Assembly: GCA_024760905.1 (NCBI GenBank)
Contig: CM045729.1
Span: forward strand, 50,452,080 to 50,516,079
Reading direction: 5' to 3'
Origin: Plotosus lineatus
Taxonomy: Eukaryota; Chordata; Actinopteri; Siluriformes; Plotosidae
DNA length: 64,000 nucleotides
A program made the translations under genes and the position numbers. The notes under the pieces were generated by a model, which saw nothing but the letters and a program-made list of their open reading frames with translations, searched no databases and was not told the DNA's origin. Shown one piece after another: positions 1-11,479 of this stretch; position 1 is the first letter of the stretch; every line of letters starts with the position of its first letter.

Positions 1-1721
1 TCATCTATCTGTTCAATGTTAATCATTTTCATCACTTCTTTCTTTTCTTCTCTAATGTCCTCCAGTCTCTGGTTTTCAAAGAGCCATTTCTGATGTTTTA
101 CTTCACCTTTGTCATCTACACCAGCTATTTTCTTTAGCTTTCCCAATCCATCATCCCAATTTTGTATGTCCTCTAGAGGCGGATTCGTCAACATCCGTCT
201 TTGTTGATGAAGATCCCATCTGTCTTCATCAGCTGCCACCCTTTTCTTCAGCTTTCCCACCTCTGGCAGTTCTTTTAATTCTTCTAATGGTGCTACTTCA
301 AATAAATGTCTTACTGTTTTTACATCACCACCTAGGATTTCAGTGGTGATGCCTTTGGAGTTGGAATCGTCCTTTAGAGTATCCATGGGCTGCGTTTCAA
401 AAAGCATGCACTGCTTTCGAACATCGGTCCCACGAGTCTCCTCTTTCTGCTGCCTGAGTATCCTTTCCCATTCTTCATTTGAAGAATCCAGCTTTTTTGT
501 CTCGAATAACCATCTTCCATTTTTTACATCACCTTTGATATTGTCTACCAATGAAATACTCAAGACAAGCCAAGCTGTGGAAAGGTCCTTAGTGATTTTA
601 TCAAGGGGTTGCATTTCAAAAAACCACCGTGATGTTTTGACATCACCTTTCTCTGTCTCTTCACGGCGAACAGAGGTAATTTCTACTATTTGACCAGAAT
701 GCTCCCTCAGAACACACATACACTGGGTCTCATAGCGCCAGACAGTTACCTTCACATCAGCTTTAATCTCTTCCATGACAGATCTCAGACATAGAAGGTC
801 CTTTTCATCTATAGTTTCAGTATCGCCAAAAGAATCCATTCCCTGGTTTTCAAACATGTACCGCATAGATTGGACAGTACCATGGGTTACTTCTTGTGTG
901 AAGACAACCTCTTTGGTTTTCTCACTGTCACCATGCATCTTATTCAGTGAATCCATTGGCTTGGTTTCATGCATCCAGGCTGCTGTACGAATATCTTTTT
1001 TACCTATTTCATTGTAAGAAGCTTTCTTTGCAGAGTAACTAGTGTCTCGCTCTAACATGGGTTGGCTCTCAAATAGCAATGCAGTGCTTTTTACATCACC
1101 TCTGGATATGATTTCTTGCTGAACGATATTTCTGCTGTCCTCATCATCATCTGAAGAGTTTTTAATACAGTCAAGAGGTTTATTCTCAAACATCCAGCAC
1201 ATAGACTGTACTTCCCCTCTCAGGATTTCATCCCATTCCAGATATTCCCTTTCTGGGCTTCTGTTAGGGCTGCTACCACTGTTTTCATACTGGTGTATGG
1301 TATCTTGTACATCACCTACCATCTTCTCATCCATATCCATCTCATTTACCTCATTGTATAAATCTTGCTCCACGTCTTTCCTAAAATCAGGGTGAATGTG
1401 CTTGCACAGGCGCCTCACTTCCAGTAATTCTTTTTGTTTACAGTATTGATCTTTTTGAATGAAGTGCTTCTTCGAGGGTGTTGGTTCAGGGGGCTCTGGG
1501 AAACCTGTGTCTTCATAGAGGTCCTCCAGTAAGTCTGGTGGTGGAGGAGGTAAATAATCCAAATCTTCATTGTCACTGGACAACACAGAGCCTAAGTGCC
1601 CTGAATCTGTACCTGAAGCTTCTACTGTATTGAATGATAGGACAGAAATGCCACCCATGAAGCCCTGATTATATACGTTTACATCTGAAGCCTGCTGAGT
1701 ATGGTGTACTTTATGTTCAGT
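1..1721 (-). CDS. xirp2: XIRP2-like gene, coding exon 5 (large Xin-repeat exon, partial)
   Basis: This is the start of the large exon of a Xin actin-binding repeat protein; it is open in one frame to the window edge (about 573 codons). XIRP2 bundles and protects actin filaments at muscle intercalated discs and myotendinous junctions. The exon begins after an AAAG acceptor with a pyrimidine-rich tract. Seen in order are TEHKVHHTQQ, an acidic and proline-rich stretch with YLPPPPPDLLEDLYED (about 1515-1570), the conserved block RRLCKHIHPDFRKDVEQD (about 1350-1410), REYLEWDEIL, then Xin repeats. Repeats with the G-D-V-K-x-x-x-W-L-F-E-T-x-P-L-D pattern include GEVQSMCWMFENKPLD, GDVKSTALLFESQPM, GDVKTSRWFFEMQPLD, GDVKNGRWLFETKKLD, TDVRKQCMLFETQPMD, GDVKTVRHLFEVAPLE and GEVKHQKWLFENQRLED. 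Several others are degenerate. There are no stops. XIRP2 is preferred over XIRP1 because the upstream exons match the XIRP2 N-terminus. The a/b teleost paralogue is not resolved. Confidence 0.95.
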
Positions 1722-1955
1722 CTTTTGTAAAGAAAGAAAAAGAATTAGATTATTTAGCAGAATCATCTGAGCCCTTTTGTATCATAGCTGAAATGTCAGA
1801 TATGATTGGACAATCAAGTGAAGAAATAAATGAATACAATTTTTTTTTTGCAAAGTCATAGAAAAAATACATAATAGTTTTTAAGACAATGAATACAAAT
1901 TGTATATTTCAAAATAGAATGGACTGAAGATAATAATTAGAACAAGGCTAATTAC

Positions 1956-2050
1956 CTTAATTTTCTTATTTGGGGCAGCTTCCTCAATGGTTTTTTCAAA
2001 ATGCTGAGCCAGTTCTCTGGCAGAGAGTTTTGGATAATACTCCTCCTCAT
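1956..2050 (-). CDS. xirp2: XIRP2-like gene, coding exon 4
   Basis: This 95-nt exon encodes (D)EEEYYPKLSARELAQHF then EKTIEEAAPNKKIK, a segment typical of the XIRP2 N-terminal region. The acceptor is TTTGGTTGCAG and the donor is AAG followed by GTAATT. It begins by completing the GAT codon left open by exon 3 (phase 1) and ends in phase 0, directly in frame with exon 5. The 234-nt intron to exon 5 (1722-1955) is the only short intron here and holds no element. Confidence 0.93.
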
Positions 2051-4132
2051 CTGCAACCAAATAATATAATTTTAGTTTGTCTTCAGTGCAGAAATTAACA
2101 TTAACAATGATGATTAATTATAAAAGAACTGAAATAAAACATAACAATTGGCGATTAATAAATGCATGACTATTTTGCCCCCCCCAAAAAAAAAACAAAA
2201 AAATCTAACAAAAGGGTGAAAAAATAATTACCAATTGTTCTACACTGTTACTCTCTCAGTATGCATTCAAAAGTTATTCCTGACTACACAAATTTGTACT
2301 GCTCCTTCCACACTTCCTTGATTATACAGTGCTTATTTTTTAAAAATAATCAGTAATAGTAATGTGACCACAATGGAAACCATCATTTACATTTATGCTG
2401 TTCGGCCTATTTTGTGCCATCTAAAATGAAATTTAAAGATTTTGGTCCTCAAATTATTTATTTTTTAGAAAGTAGTAAAAAAGTATTTGTATTAAATGTA
2501 ATTCTAACACTGGTTAGTACCACGGCTACTGGTGTAATTTCTCATCTCAGGCTACAGTCTGTGAAGCACTCTGCTTGTCATCCCTTTGCTTGTGTGGGCT
2601 TCTTCTATGTTTTCTTGTTTCCACCCACTTCTCAAAAACATTCTAGTAGGTGGATTAGATATGATAAATTTACTATAGGTGAGAATAAGTGTATGAATGT
2701 GTTCGTGTGTTTGCATGGTGGCCCTGGGATGGACTAAGATTCCATTTAAGGTCCCTTATTTCTATTGTTCCTTGGATCCTTGCTGTGTCCACTGCAAACC
2801 TCACCAGGACAAAGAGGACAAAGTAATGACAGAATAATGTATTTATTAATTTAGCACTTTGGTGGCACGTTGATACAATATTTTATATCCAGGAGTGGTT
2901 TAAAGAGAATCTCTAGGATTTGCATTGAATCAATCAACAGGATGACAATCCAGGATGACTGTGTGCCTTGTTTTATTTAAAGGACAAGGACCTATCAAAG
3001 TCTAATCTATACCACACACATTTATAAAAGAATCTCTTGGCATGAACAGAGGAGATTGATGAGTACGTACATCAAAAAGAGTTGTTGATGCTTATCAGAC
3101 TGAATTTTTTTGAGGAAACTATCTTTAAGAAAATAAAGACCATTCTTCCCTTTTTGTGGCCAATCAACAAAGAACAGTACAAGACCGTCTGTCTGTCTGT
3201 CTTCGTTTTGGCTTTTTCCCTTTTACTCGGGAGTCGCCACAGCGAATCATCTGATTCGCACGTTTTTGATTTTTGGCAGAGGTTTTTACGTTGGATGCCC
3301 TTCCTGTCACAACCCTTTAGCAAGGGACAGAAACACGCTGACGACTTTGCAGCCTACAGTACAACAGTACAAGACCAAGGTGTGTAATAGTCTGCGAGGT
3401 TACATGAGCCTATCATCAAGGCACTGCTCTAAAAAAAGAATATTGCGGCCCATCTTAACTTAACCTACAAATGGAACATCTCAGTCTCAAAACAGATCTG
3501 TTAAAAAGAACACATTTTGTGAATTTTTTTAACACATCGGCATGTTTGATAAAGGACAACAATTTTTTTTTTCCTTTTTGATTGGCAGAGTATTAATTGG
3601 CTTGATATGATTTTAACGATTACATCAGCACCACAGTTCACAATGTGATTGGACAGTATTTTAACACATATTGTAAGGTCAGTCTTGTAAAATATGTTTT
3701 TTTTAAATACTCGGATGATTCAACACAACATGTGTTTAAATTGCAATAGCACCTAACGTGTGTAGGATACTGATGCATCATTTCTGAGTGTGTTAAGATA
3801 TTAAACTGTTAAAATCATGCTAAGTGCAGAAGTACATAAAAACCTCTACTCTTTATCAAATATATAATAGGTATATATTTTTAAAAATGTAGAATAATGC
3901 AACCCAACTGTGGTCCTGGAGCCCCTCTGCCATACATATTTTAGTGTTATACCTTCCTTCACTAGACCTGATAAGTAAAAGTTAATGTACAACCGTATTT
4001 GAACTGATGTGTGTCCATTAGGCTGGTGAAACACTTCAATGTGCATGGCATGGTGTCCTCCAGGACTAGGTTCGACCCTGTGGAATGTTGTATAGAAATG
4101 TACAGCTAAAAATCGATGTTATAAATTCTCAC
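2051..4132 (-). other. XIRP2 intron 3
   Basis: This is AT-rich intron sequence. Apart from the SINE-A fragment at 3187-3362 I see no gene or structured element. The six-frame ORFs here are short and have no family character. Confidence 0.8.
3187..3362 (-). mobile_element. SINE-A, 5'-truncated, tail type A
   Basis: The copy reads right to left and keeps the body end plus the type A tail (TTTGGCTTTTTCCC at its 3' end). It is flanked by a target-site duplication AACAGTACAAGACC at 3173-3186 and 3363-3376, so it is a genuine retrotransposed insertion truncated at its 5' end. Confidence 0.85.
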
Positions 4133-4196
4133 CATTCTCAATATGATGTTTTTCAACACTAGAGGCTTCCTCCTGGTGAACAGTCTGATGTGACAC
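4133..4196 (-). CDS. xirp2: XIRP2-like gene, coding exon 3 (short)
   Basis: This 64-nt exon reads VSHQTVHQEEASSVEKHHIE plus N and one extra base. The acceptor is TGAATAG and the donor is ATG followed by GTGAGA. It enters in phase 0 from exon 2 and leaves in phase 1, matching exon 4. It is too short to stand out alone; the call rests on exact phase agreement on both sides and on the Gln/Glu-rich composition usual for this part of XIRP2. Confidence 0.85.
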
Positions 4197-4299
4197 CTAT
4201 TCAAAAATATGCAATAATTATAATCTACACTGAAATATAGATCAAATTCAAGACCAAGACGTACAAATGGTGTTGCACAGATAGTGAATTATAGAATTA

Positions 4300-4823
4300 C
4301 AGACACTCCCCGACTTACGTTTTAGTTCAGTTCCGGATGGCTGAACGTAAGGTGAAAAAAAAACGTAAGTTGTTACTGTATGTTTCAGTAATTCGCATGT
4401 TCCAAAAGTTTGCATGTTTTTCACCAGCATCAATTTTCTTGATAACAACCATCTTCGTTTCTAACAAGATGGCTTGCTGCTTTTTCTGATTACCACGATC
4501 ACTAGTAGGCTTATGCTTCTGACCAACCATATTTGCTTAGGTTTACAAAAGTACGCGAAACAGTGTAAACACAAAGATAACAAAGACAACATCTTAACAC
4601 AAGGGTAATACGCGGTGAACTGGGAAGCAGGGCATATTCAGTCTGTTGTTTGTAAACAATAGATGCACCGTCATGCGTAAGTAGCGTACTACGTCAGGGT
4701 ACTACATAGGTACGTCTCGTACTACAGAGAGCACGCTAAACTCAAAATTTGACTTCTAATTAAAAAAAAAAAGTACAATTGAAAAATACGTAAAACAAAC
4801 AAACGTAAAATTGGGAGTGTCTG
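4300..4823. mobile_element. Tigger/pogo-like non-autonomous DNA transposon
   Basis: The termini are inverted: CAGACACTCCCCGACTTACG at the left and its imperfect complement ending AGTGTCTG at the right, with TA on both sides (4298-4299, 4824-4825). The interior carries a minus-strand transposase remnant (4327-4530). The same family recurs at 40370-42430 and 52090-53163, sharing ends and the MVGQK remnant. Confidence 0.8.
4327..4530 (-). pseudogene. Tigger/pogo transposase N-terminal remnant
   Basis: This 67-codon frame begins MVGQKHKPTSDRGNQKKQQA and continues ILLETKMVVIKKIDAGEK. The second part resembles the first helix-turn-helix of Tigger/CENP-B-type transposases (usual pattern: LETKLxIIKRxExGE). 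The frame then decays. It has no DDE domain and cannot be active. Confidence 0.6.
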
Positions 4824-5281
4824 TACTGCCTTTACATAGAACATCCTCCTACTACAGAAGTTTTTCTAAATATCTTGTGGATTGCATATATCAAATCCTT
4901 TATTTAAAGTGCAGGAGCCATGGCAAAACAAAGCTGTGTTATATAGGATCATGTAGGTACAAAGGCTGCTTTCTAAAAAGAGTTCTAGAACGGGTCCATT
5001 TTCAATATTTAATTCCATCAAACAAACTAGAGATTTTGTTGTTACTGAATATCCTGAAAAAAACTGATGTGCGGTGATTATTTTGTTGGTGGTGGTTATT
5101 TATATTGGTGGTGGTGGTGTGGGGTCTGCTCAAAAGAACAACTTGTAAATAGAAGATATCATGCAAGACCATGAACTACTTGATTAGTAGCAGATGCATT
5201 CTTGCTTATATGCTATTCCTTCATTAGATTTTTCGAATGAAATAATAAGATAAAGGTCATCGAAGGAATCACTAGTATTAC

Positions 5282-5445
5282 ATGGCTGACAAGAAAAACA
5301 TCCATTCATTCACCCATCCGTCTAGCTATTCATCTATCAATTTGAAGAGCCGCTTAATCCTATTCAGGTTGCAGGAAGGCTGGTGCCCAGTTCAACCAAT
5401 TCTGGGAAAAGGCAGGGTACACACTGAACAGCTCAATAAAACCAT
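5282..5445 (-). repeat. Mermaid-like SINE tail fragment
   Basis: This starts with a CATTCATTCACCC-type end and contains GGCTGGTGCCCA and GGGTACACACTGAACAGCTC, the reversed tail of the Mermaid-like SINEs seen in full at 24174 and 42722. It is old and diverged. Confidence 0.6.
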
Positions 5446-6054
5446 TAGATCTGCACTTGATTCCTTTCTCCCAAAATCACGTATGCCGAGTTATTTATGA
5501 TAGCTGATTTATTGTAATATGAAGTTTTGGAATAGAAAATTTGTCTCCATATGATAATATTTTGACTATACTATTTGAGACATGTGCCTGTTTATTGTGA
5601 CCTTGAAGCACTGAAGTTGAGCACCAGTAATTGTTTGTGTGTGGGTAAGCTTGTTTGAGGACATTCAGTTGTCTACATCAGAATGTCTAGATTCAGACAA
5701 CTTGAGTCTTCCAGATGTGCTGGGATCAAATTAGATTACAGTTCTTTCGAGTTTCTCAGAGGTATACAGTATACAGTATTAAAGTGCTGTGAATGTGTAC
5801 TTGCTTCAAACGGCCTATTTGGATTAATCATTTGAAATTTTGCTTGAGCAGCATTTGTACCCTTTTATCCTGTTGGGATTCTCCTTTAATTCCTCTTCTC
5901 ACACATAGCTCATCTGGGTTTGACATATGTGAGATTTAATGGAAGACAGTGTGTTAGATGAGGTCAAGAATTATAGAAATACATAAATGTGTCTGTGCTA
6001 ATACCACACAGAGAGAGAGAGAGAGAGAGCGGTTTATCATTAATTCTCAATATA

Positions 6055-7743
6055 CAACCCCTGGAAAAAAATTTATGGAATCACCAGTCTCAAAAGATGT
6101 TCATTCAGTTGTTTAATTTTGCAGAAAAAAAAGCAGATCACAGACACGACACAAACTAATATCGTTTTAAATGGCAACTTTTTGGTTTTAAGAAACACCA
6201 AAAGAAATCAAGGGGGGAAAAATGGGGTAGTCAGTAACAGTTACGTTTTTAGACGAAGCAGGGGAATAAATTACGAAATCACTCAATTTTGAGGAAAAAA
6301 ATATGGAATCACCCTGTAAATTTCCATTCACAAAACTTAACACCTGCATCAGATTAGTTCTGCTCGTTAGTTTGCAGCTAAACAGGAGTGATCACACCTT
6401 GGAGAGCTGTTGCACCAAGTGGACTGACATGAATCATGGCTCCAACATGAGAGATGTCAATTGAAACAAAGGAGAGGATTATCAAACTTCTTAAAGAAGG
6501 TAAATCATCACACAATGTTACAAGTGATGTTGGTTGTTCACAGTCAGTGGTGTCTAAAATCTGGACCAAGTACAAACAACATTGGAAGATTTTTAAAGGC
6601 AAGCATACTGGCAAGCATACCAAGGAAGACATCAAAGCGTCAAAACAGAAAACTAAAAGCAACATGTCTTGAAAACAGAAAATGTACAGCAAAACAAATC
6701 AGGAACAATGGCAGAAAATGGAGTCAACGTCTGTGACAGAACTATAAGAAACTACCTAAAGAAAACGGGATTTATATCCAGAAAAGATAAACGAAAGCCA
6801 CCATTAACACCTAAACAGAAAAAAACAAGGTTACAATTGGCTAAGGATAAGCAATCCTGGACTGTGGATGACTGCATGAAAGTCATATTCAGTGATGAAT
6901 CGCGAATCTGCATTAGGCAAGGTGATGATGCTGGAACTTTTGTTTGGTGCCATTTTCAATGAGATTTATTAAGACGACTGCGTGAAGAAAACATGCAAAT
7001 TTACACAGTCATTGATGATATTCATGTCATGCATGTCAGGCAAAGGCGCTGGGGAGATGGCTGTCATTAGATCTTCAATAAATGCACAGATTTATGTTGA
7101 AATTTTGGACACTTTTCTTATCTCATCAATTGAAATTATGTTTGGGTATGATAAAATCATTTTTCAAGATGATAATGCATCTTGCCAAAGAGAAAAAACT
7201 GTTAAAACATTCCTTGAAGAAAGACACGTAAGGTCAATGTCATGGCAATGCAAATACAGTAGTCCGGATCTCAATCCAATTGAAAATCTCTGGTGAAGGT
7301 TGAAGAAAATGGTCCATGACATGGCTTCAACCTGCAAAGCTGATTTGGCAAAAGCAATCAGATAAAGTTGGAGCCAGATTGATGAAGAGTACTGTTTGTC
7401 ACTCATTAAGTTCATGCCTCTGAGACTGCGAGCTGTGATAAAAGCCAGAGGCAGTGCAAAAAAGTACTAGTGGTGTGTTGGTGTTCTTTTTTGTGATTCC
7501 ATAATTTTTTCTTCAAATTGGGCGATTCTATAATTTCTTCCACAGCTTGGTCTAAAAAAGCAACTGTTACTGACTACCACATTTTTTCTTGATTTCTTTT
7601 AGTATATCTTAAAACCAGAAAGTTGCCATTTGAAATGACTTTAGTTTTGTGATATGTATGTGATCTGCTTTTTTTCTGCAAAATTATACAACTGAATGAA
7701 CATCCTCCGAGACTGGTGATTCCATCATTTTTGCCAGGGGTAG
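6055..7743 (+). mobile_element. Tc1-like DNA transposon with long IR/DR termini
   Basis: The ends are inverted copies of (C)WACCCCTGG and next to TA. Similarity between the two ends runs about 250 bp inward. Each end has an outer and an inner copy of a TATGGAATCACC-type direct repeat (about 6070 and 6298 at the left; reversed as GTGATTCCAT near 7494 and 7717 at the right). This is the IR/DR arrangement known from Sleeping Beauty-type fish Tc1 elements. The transposase inside (6454-7470) is broken. The element sits in XIRP2 intron 2, antisense to the gene. Confidence 0.9.
6454..7470 (+). pseudogene. Broken Tc1-like transposase
   Basis: The sequence starts MSIETKERIIKLLKEGKSSH with a paired-like helix-turn-helix (SQSVVSKIWTKY). 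After frame changes near 6670 and 6960 it continues through RLQLAKDKQSWTVDDCMKVI, FSDESRI (first catalytic Asp), KIIFQDDNAS (second Asp) and SSPDLNPIENLW (Glu). It ends KARGSAKKY with a TAG at 7468-7470. All three DDE residues remain, but the spacing between the second Asp and the Glu is about 36 rather than 34. At least two frameshifts and a stop make it inactive. Confidence 0.85.
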
Positions 7744-7877
7744 ATATTTAAAGGACCTTTCATAACAAGAGAGTCATTATTATAAAATAAACCCAGAAGG
7801 GATTATGCAAAAACTTAAATTTTATTTTTTTTTACATTTTGAGATACTTTCCTAAAACCCCCCCACCCACCCACCGG

Positions 7878-8045
7878 TGCAGTTAAATGGGTTATCAAAG
7901 GCCATCAGTGTGTTTCTGCCCTGCGATGGCCTGGTGAGCTGCCAGGGTGTACTCTGCCCTCGACAGGAGTCGGCTGGGATAGGCGCCAGCCTCCCCACGA
8001 CCCTAATTAAGATTAAGGGGTTACAGAAAATGAACGAATGAATGA
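7878..8045 (+). mobile_element. SINE-A chimera, tail type B, 5'-truncated
   Basis: A piece of SINE-A body (TTAAATGGGTTATCAAAGG) is joined, after an internal deletion, through GCCATCAGTGTGTTTCTGCC to the Mermaid-type tail (GATGGCCTGGTGAGCTG through ATGAACGAATGAATGAG). The junction falls where the other type B chimeras have it. Confidence 0.75.
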
Positions 8046-8129
8046 GTGCATTAATCTCTTATGAGAAACTATTTCCTTTGCATTTCACCCATCCAAAGTG
8101 AGCACACACATGCAAAACAGTGAGCACAC

Positions 8130-8300
8130 GCACATTCAGTGCAGTGGGCTGCCGCACACACATTGAGGGAGCCCGGAAAGCATTTAGGGTTTAGGCACCT
8201 TGCTCAAGGGCACTTCAGCCATTTTATCTGGAGGAAGGGAAAGGTGCTGCTGGACCCCCGACCCCCCCCCCTCAGGCTTGCAGTAATTCCTAACTCACCG
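8130..8300 (-). repeat. Diverged teleost dispersed repeat
   Basis: The block contains CACCTTGCTCAAGGGCACTTCAG, a motif frequent in a short dispersed repeat of many fish genomes, followed by a poly-C-rich stretch. The ends are not defined and the class is not certain. Confidence 0.4.
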
Positions 8301-8756
8301 TATTTGACACTGTTTTGCTTTGGTGCTTACTACAATAAAGAATTTCACAGAACATTTAAATATTTATTTTCTTGTTTCTATTAGTGACATGGTCCAACAC
8401 TGATTTACAAAAACACCAAACCTGATTTACCAAACCAAATTACCAGTCGTAATTGCCCAATCAGAATTCACCAAAACGTATTTAACAAAGCAGTGTAATG
8501 AATAATACATAATTGATACTACATTGATATCTTTACTTTTTTAAATTCCAAACCGAGAGGGTGTCTATAATCACAGAAATCAAGAAATAGTTTGCCAGGT
8601 ATCTGCATTTTTGCATGAAGCCCTGCCAAGTACATTCCACAGAGCACCAGCTCATGGACGTGACCTGAACTCACAAGAACTGTAAAAATCAGTTAAACCT
8701 GCTAGTCTGTATGATTAATAATATCTGCTTGGTTAGCTTAAGTTTGGTAGTAATAG

Positions 8757-8915
8757 ACATCTTCTTTTCCTTTTGGATTTTCCCCTTCATCAGGGGTCGC
8801 CACAGCAAATCATCTGATTTGCACATTTGATTTGGCATAGTTTTTTGACGTTGGATGCCCTTCCTGACACAACCCTTTAGCAAGGGGCAGAAACACGCTG
8901 ACGGCCTAACACAGA
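8757..8915 (-). mobile_element. SINE-A, 5'-truncated, tail type A
   Basis: This copy reads right to left. It keeps AAACACGCTGACGGC at the body end and the type A tail through GGGTCGCCACAGCAAATC to CTTTTCCTTTTGG. It is diverged, with no head and no clear target duplication. Confidence 0.75.
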
Positions 8916-9049
8916 GATTTATCCTCACATCAGCAACGAATTGTGTTGTTTTATATGATGTTGTAATATTTAAAATTTTTGATCGACTGATATAATATAC
9001 AGATATTAAAACACACTCTCATAAGTCCAGAAAAACTCTGTCTCTCATT

Positions 9050-9560
9050 CTTTTAAACAGCTCACTGCAAAAATCGCCTCCACTAATCCAGAGATAATTA
9101 GAAATGACTTGTATGCTGTCAATAATTAATTAAAGCAAGACTAATTAATGTTCTAATAGCATGCCTCATCAAGAAAAACAGAACTGGCCCTTCATTAATG
9201 AGAGGCATGCTGCAGTGACATTGAATAAATCTGAATGAAATCCCCATTACAGGACTGTCACCATCAACCTACAGAGCTTTCTTCGAATAAATAAACAGTA
9301 TAATTTGTTTTCAGGCTCACATTAATTCACACAGAGTGAGACAAAACAGGACAAGCTGGCAGAAATGCATATTTTAAACTAAACTCCCAGAGCACTTTAG
9401 CTCCCGTTGTTACGTTTGTAAAAATAACAGAAGTGAAAGCAGCTTTTAAAGCCTCCATTCTTGTTCGGTATTCAGCCTGATCTTTTCTCTAGAGCAGCAC
9501 ATTAAATGCTGCAGGGAGTGGGGCATGCAGGAGGAAAGCACTGGTGTGGATGAATGGCTT
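9050..9560. other. Candidate conserved noncoding block in XIRP2 intron 2
   Basis: This stretch is free of recognisable repeats and has no ORF. It is dense in homeodomain-core sites (AATAATTAATTAAAG, GACTAATTAATG, CATTAATGAG, AGATAATTAG) in ordinary, non-low-complexity sequence. This look is typical of vertebrate conserved noncoding elements, but conservation cannot be judged from one sequence. Confidence 0.3.
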
Positions 9561-9861
9561 GAATTTGGATAGGCAGGCTAGGATTTTACAGGATTTGGGT
9601 CTCTTGAGTCTGCTTTCGCATTTTCTATCTCATACTGCTAGTCATTCACACAACTGCTGTATGTAATTAGCATTTGTGAATACTAAAAATCTATGTATGG
9701 AATGCATCTTCACGGCATTTATTTCAGACACATTTCTATTTATTTTATTTATTTATTTTTTTGTGAAGATTGTTTTTTTTTTAATGTGATTAAAATTTTA
9801 AGATTTGAACTGAGAAATAAAATGAATAAACATTTTATGAAATTACTGACATCCTCTTTAA

Positions 9862-9995
9862 GTCATTCATTCATTCATTCATTTTCTGAACCACTTAATA
9901 CTAATTAGGGTCATACGGAGACTGACGCCCATCTCAGCTGACTTTGAGCAAGGGCAGGTGACACCCTGTACTGACTAAACAATTATATACTGAAA
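9862..9995 (-). repeat. Mermaid-like SINE tail fragment
   Basis: It begins with the (CATT)n end CATTCATTCATTCATT and continues TTTCTGAACCACTTAATAC and GACGCCCATCTCAGCTGAC, the reversed Mermaid-type tail. The head is absent. Confidence 0.65.
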
Positions 9996-10259
9996 GTGAG
10001 GTGGCTGTTTCTGAACAGTCCCCAAAATAAAGCAATCTGACTATTCAGTTCTGCAACATCCACTGAGCAATACTAGTTTTAGTATAAACTACACAGGACC
10101 AGAAAAAAGGCACACTAAAACAAACATTTGACATTTTATTTATTCATTACACTTCAAAATCATGTAACCATGCAAATCATCATGTGTGTCTGTCATGTTG
10201 AGTTAACCATCCACATTTAGAGATAGTGAACCAATCAAAGGAAATTATTCTGAAATTAC

Positions 10260-10379
10260 CTGCATGGATCTCTGTGTGTAGTGAAGCTGTGTAAGTGTGT
10301 GAGTAGAAGATTTCTCTTCACTCTCAAACTGTCTACGAATGCTGGCCAGTCCTCCAGGCACAGAGCAGACATCAGTTTC
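10260..10379 (-). CDS. xirp2: XIRP2-like gene, coding exon 2
   Basis: This exon of exactly 120 nt (40 codons, phase 0 at both ends) reads ETDVCSVPGGLASIRRQFES, then EEKSSTHTLTQLHYTQRSMQ. C-x-VPGGLA-(S/K)-x-(R/K)-x-QFE is the conserved N-terminal motif of XIRP2. The donor is CAG followed by GTAATT. The acceptor is CCATGAAG, after a pyrimidine-rich stretch (TCTGTCTCTGCCTGTTCCTACC). On the sense strand a long CT tract and then a long CA tract lie just upstream of this acceptor (see 10422-10537). Confidence 0.93.
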
Positions 10380-10420
10380 CTTCATGGCCCATTGAGGTAG
10401 GAACAGGCAGAGACAGACAG

Positions 10421-10539
<119 letters not shown>

Positions 10540-10679
10540 CATGCAATTTTTATGCATAATTTTATACATAATGTTTTCACAAACCACTAATCTGCAAAGT
10601 ATTAATACACTCACTGCCATAGCCACATATTTTATCCAATTCATTAATCTAACAAGTTATACAGTTAAGAAGTGAGCAG

Positions 10680-11115
10680 TGTAAGCTGTAGGAGGTAGAG
10701 GTGGCATGTGTTGTGCAGTGATGGCCTATAGAGAGCAGAGGTGACCTGTACTAGACCAGTTGGGTGGTCTACAGTCGGCTGAGGGAGCCTGTGTGGGATG
10801 GTAGTGACCTACAAGAATCAGAGGTGTCTTGCATGGGTCAGATGTGCCCTTTATGGTGTAGATATGTCCTATAGAGGCAGACATAGCCTACAGTAGGCAC
10901 AAAAAAAAAAAAATAGTACAGAAAGAAGTGTCCTATATGGGTTGAAGAGACCTAGAGTGTGCAAAAGTGGCCTGTAGTATCTGGTCTATAAGTATAGGGA
11001 TGGTCTTTTGGGGCAGATGTGACCATTATTACGTGGAAATAAGTCATACAGTTCAGAAATGGCTTGTATGGGGCAATTTGTGTAGTTGATGAGGTGATGG
11101 GCCTATAAAGGGAAG
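10680..11115. repeat. Degenerate minisatellite in XIRP2 intron 1
   Basis: Imperfect units of roughly 25-40 bp recur, built around GCAGAGGTGRCCTRTAG-like phrases. Examples are AGCAGAGGTGACCTGTAC, CAGAGGTGTCTTGCATGG, CAGATGTGCCCTTTATGG, GCAGACATAGCCTACAG and GCAAAAGTGGCCTGTAG. The array is old and has no coding capacity. Confidence 0.65.
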
Positions 11116-11311
11116 ATGTGGGCTTACTTTAAAGTAATTGTTTAGTTTATGTCTCTCCATGTTTAGAATGTCATAGGTAAATAATGGCAGAGATGGCCTT
11201 GCTGGCCCTTACAACCCATCATGGCTTTTCTTCTGGCCTAAATACTATCAGAAACACTGACTTAAATTCACAATGTATAAGGATTAAGCAGTTCGGTAAA
11301 TAAATAAATGA

Positions 11312-11312
<1 letters not shown>

Positions 11313-11375
<63 letters not shown>
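11313..11375. repeat. (TG)n microsatellite
   Basis: An almost perfect run of about 31 TG units within XIRP2 intron 1, preceded by AAATAAATAAATGAATG. Confidence 0.97.
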
Positions 11376-11379
<4 letters not shown>

Positions 11380-11479
11380 ATTGGCCCTCCATCCTTGCTA
11401 CAAATAGATTTGTTGGCTAATGACACACGTGCTGTATTTTTATGTGTCTAAAGATTTCAGGATTCTATTAAAAGTGCTT

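Noticed and set aside
343..1017. Plus-strand ORFs of 116 and 80 codons
   Set aside because: They are antisense shadows of the XIRP2 Xin-repeat exon, which is open on the minus strand with clear family motifs.
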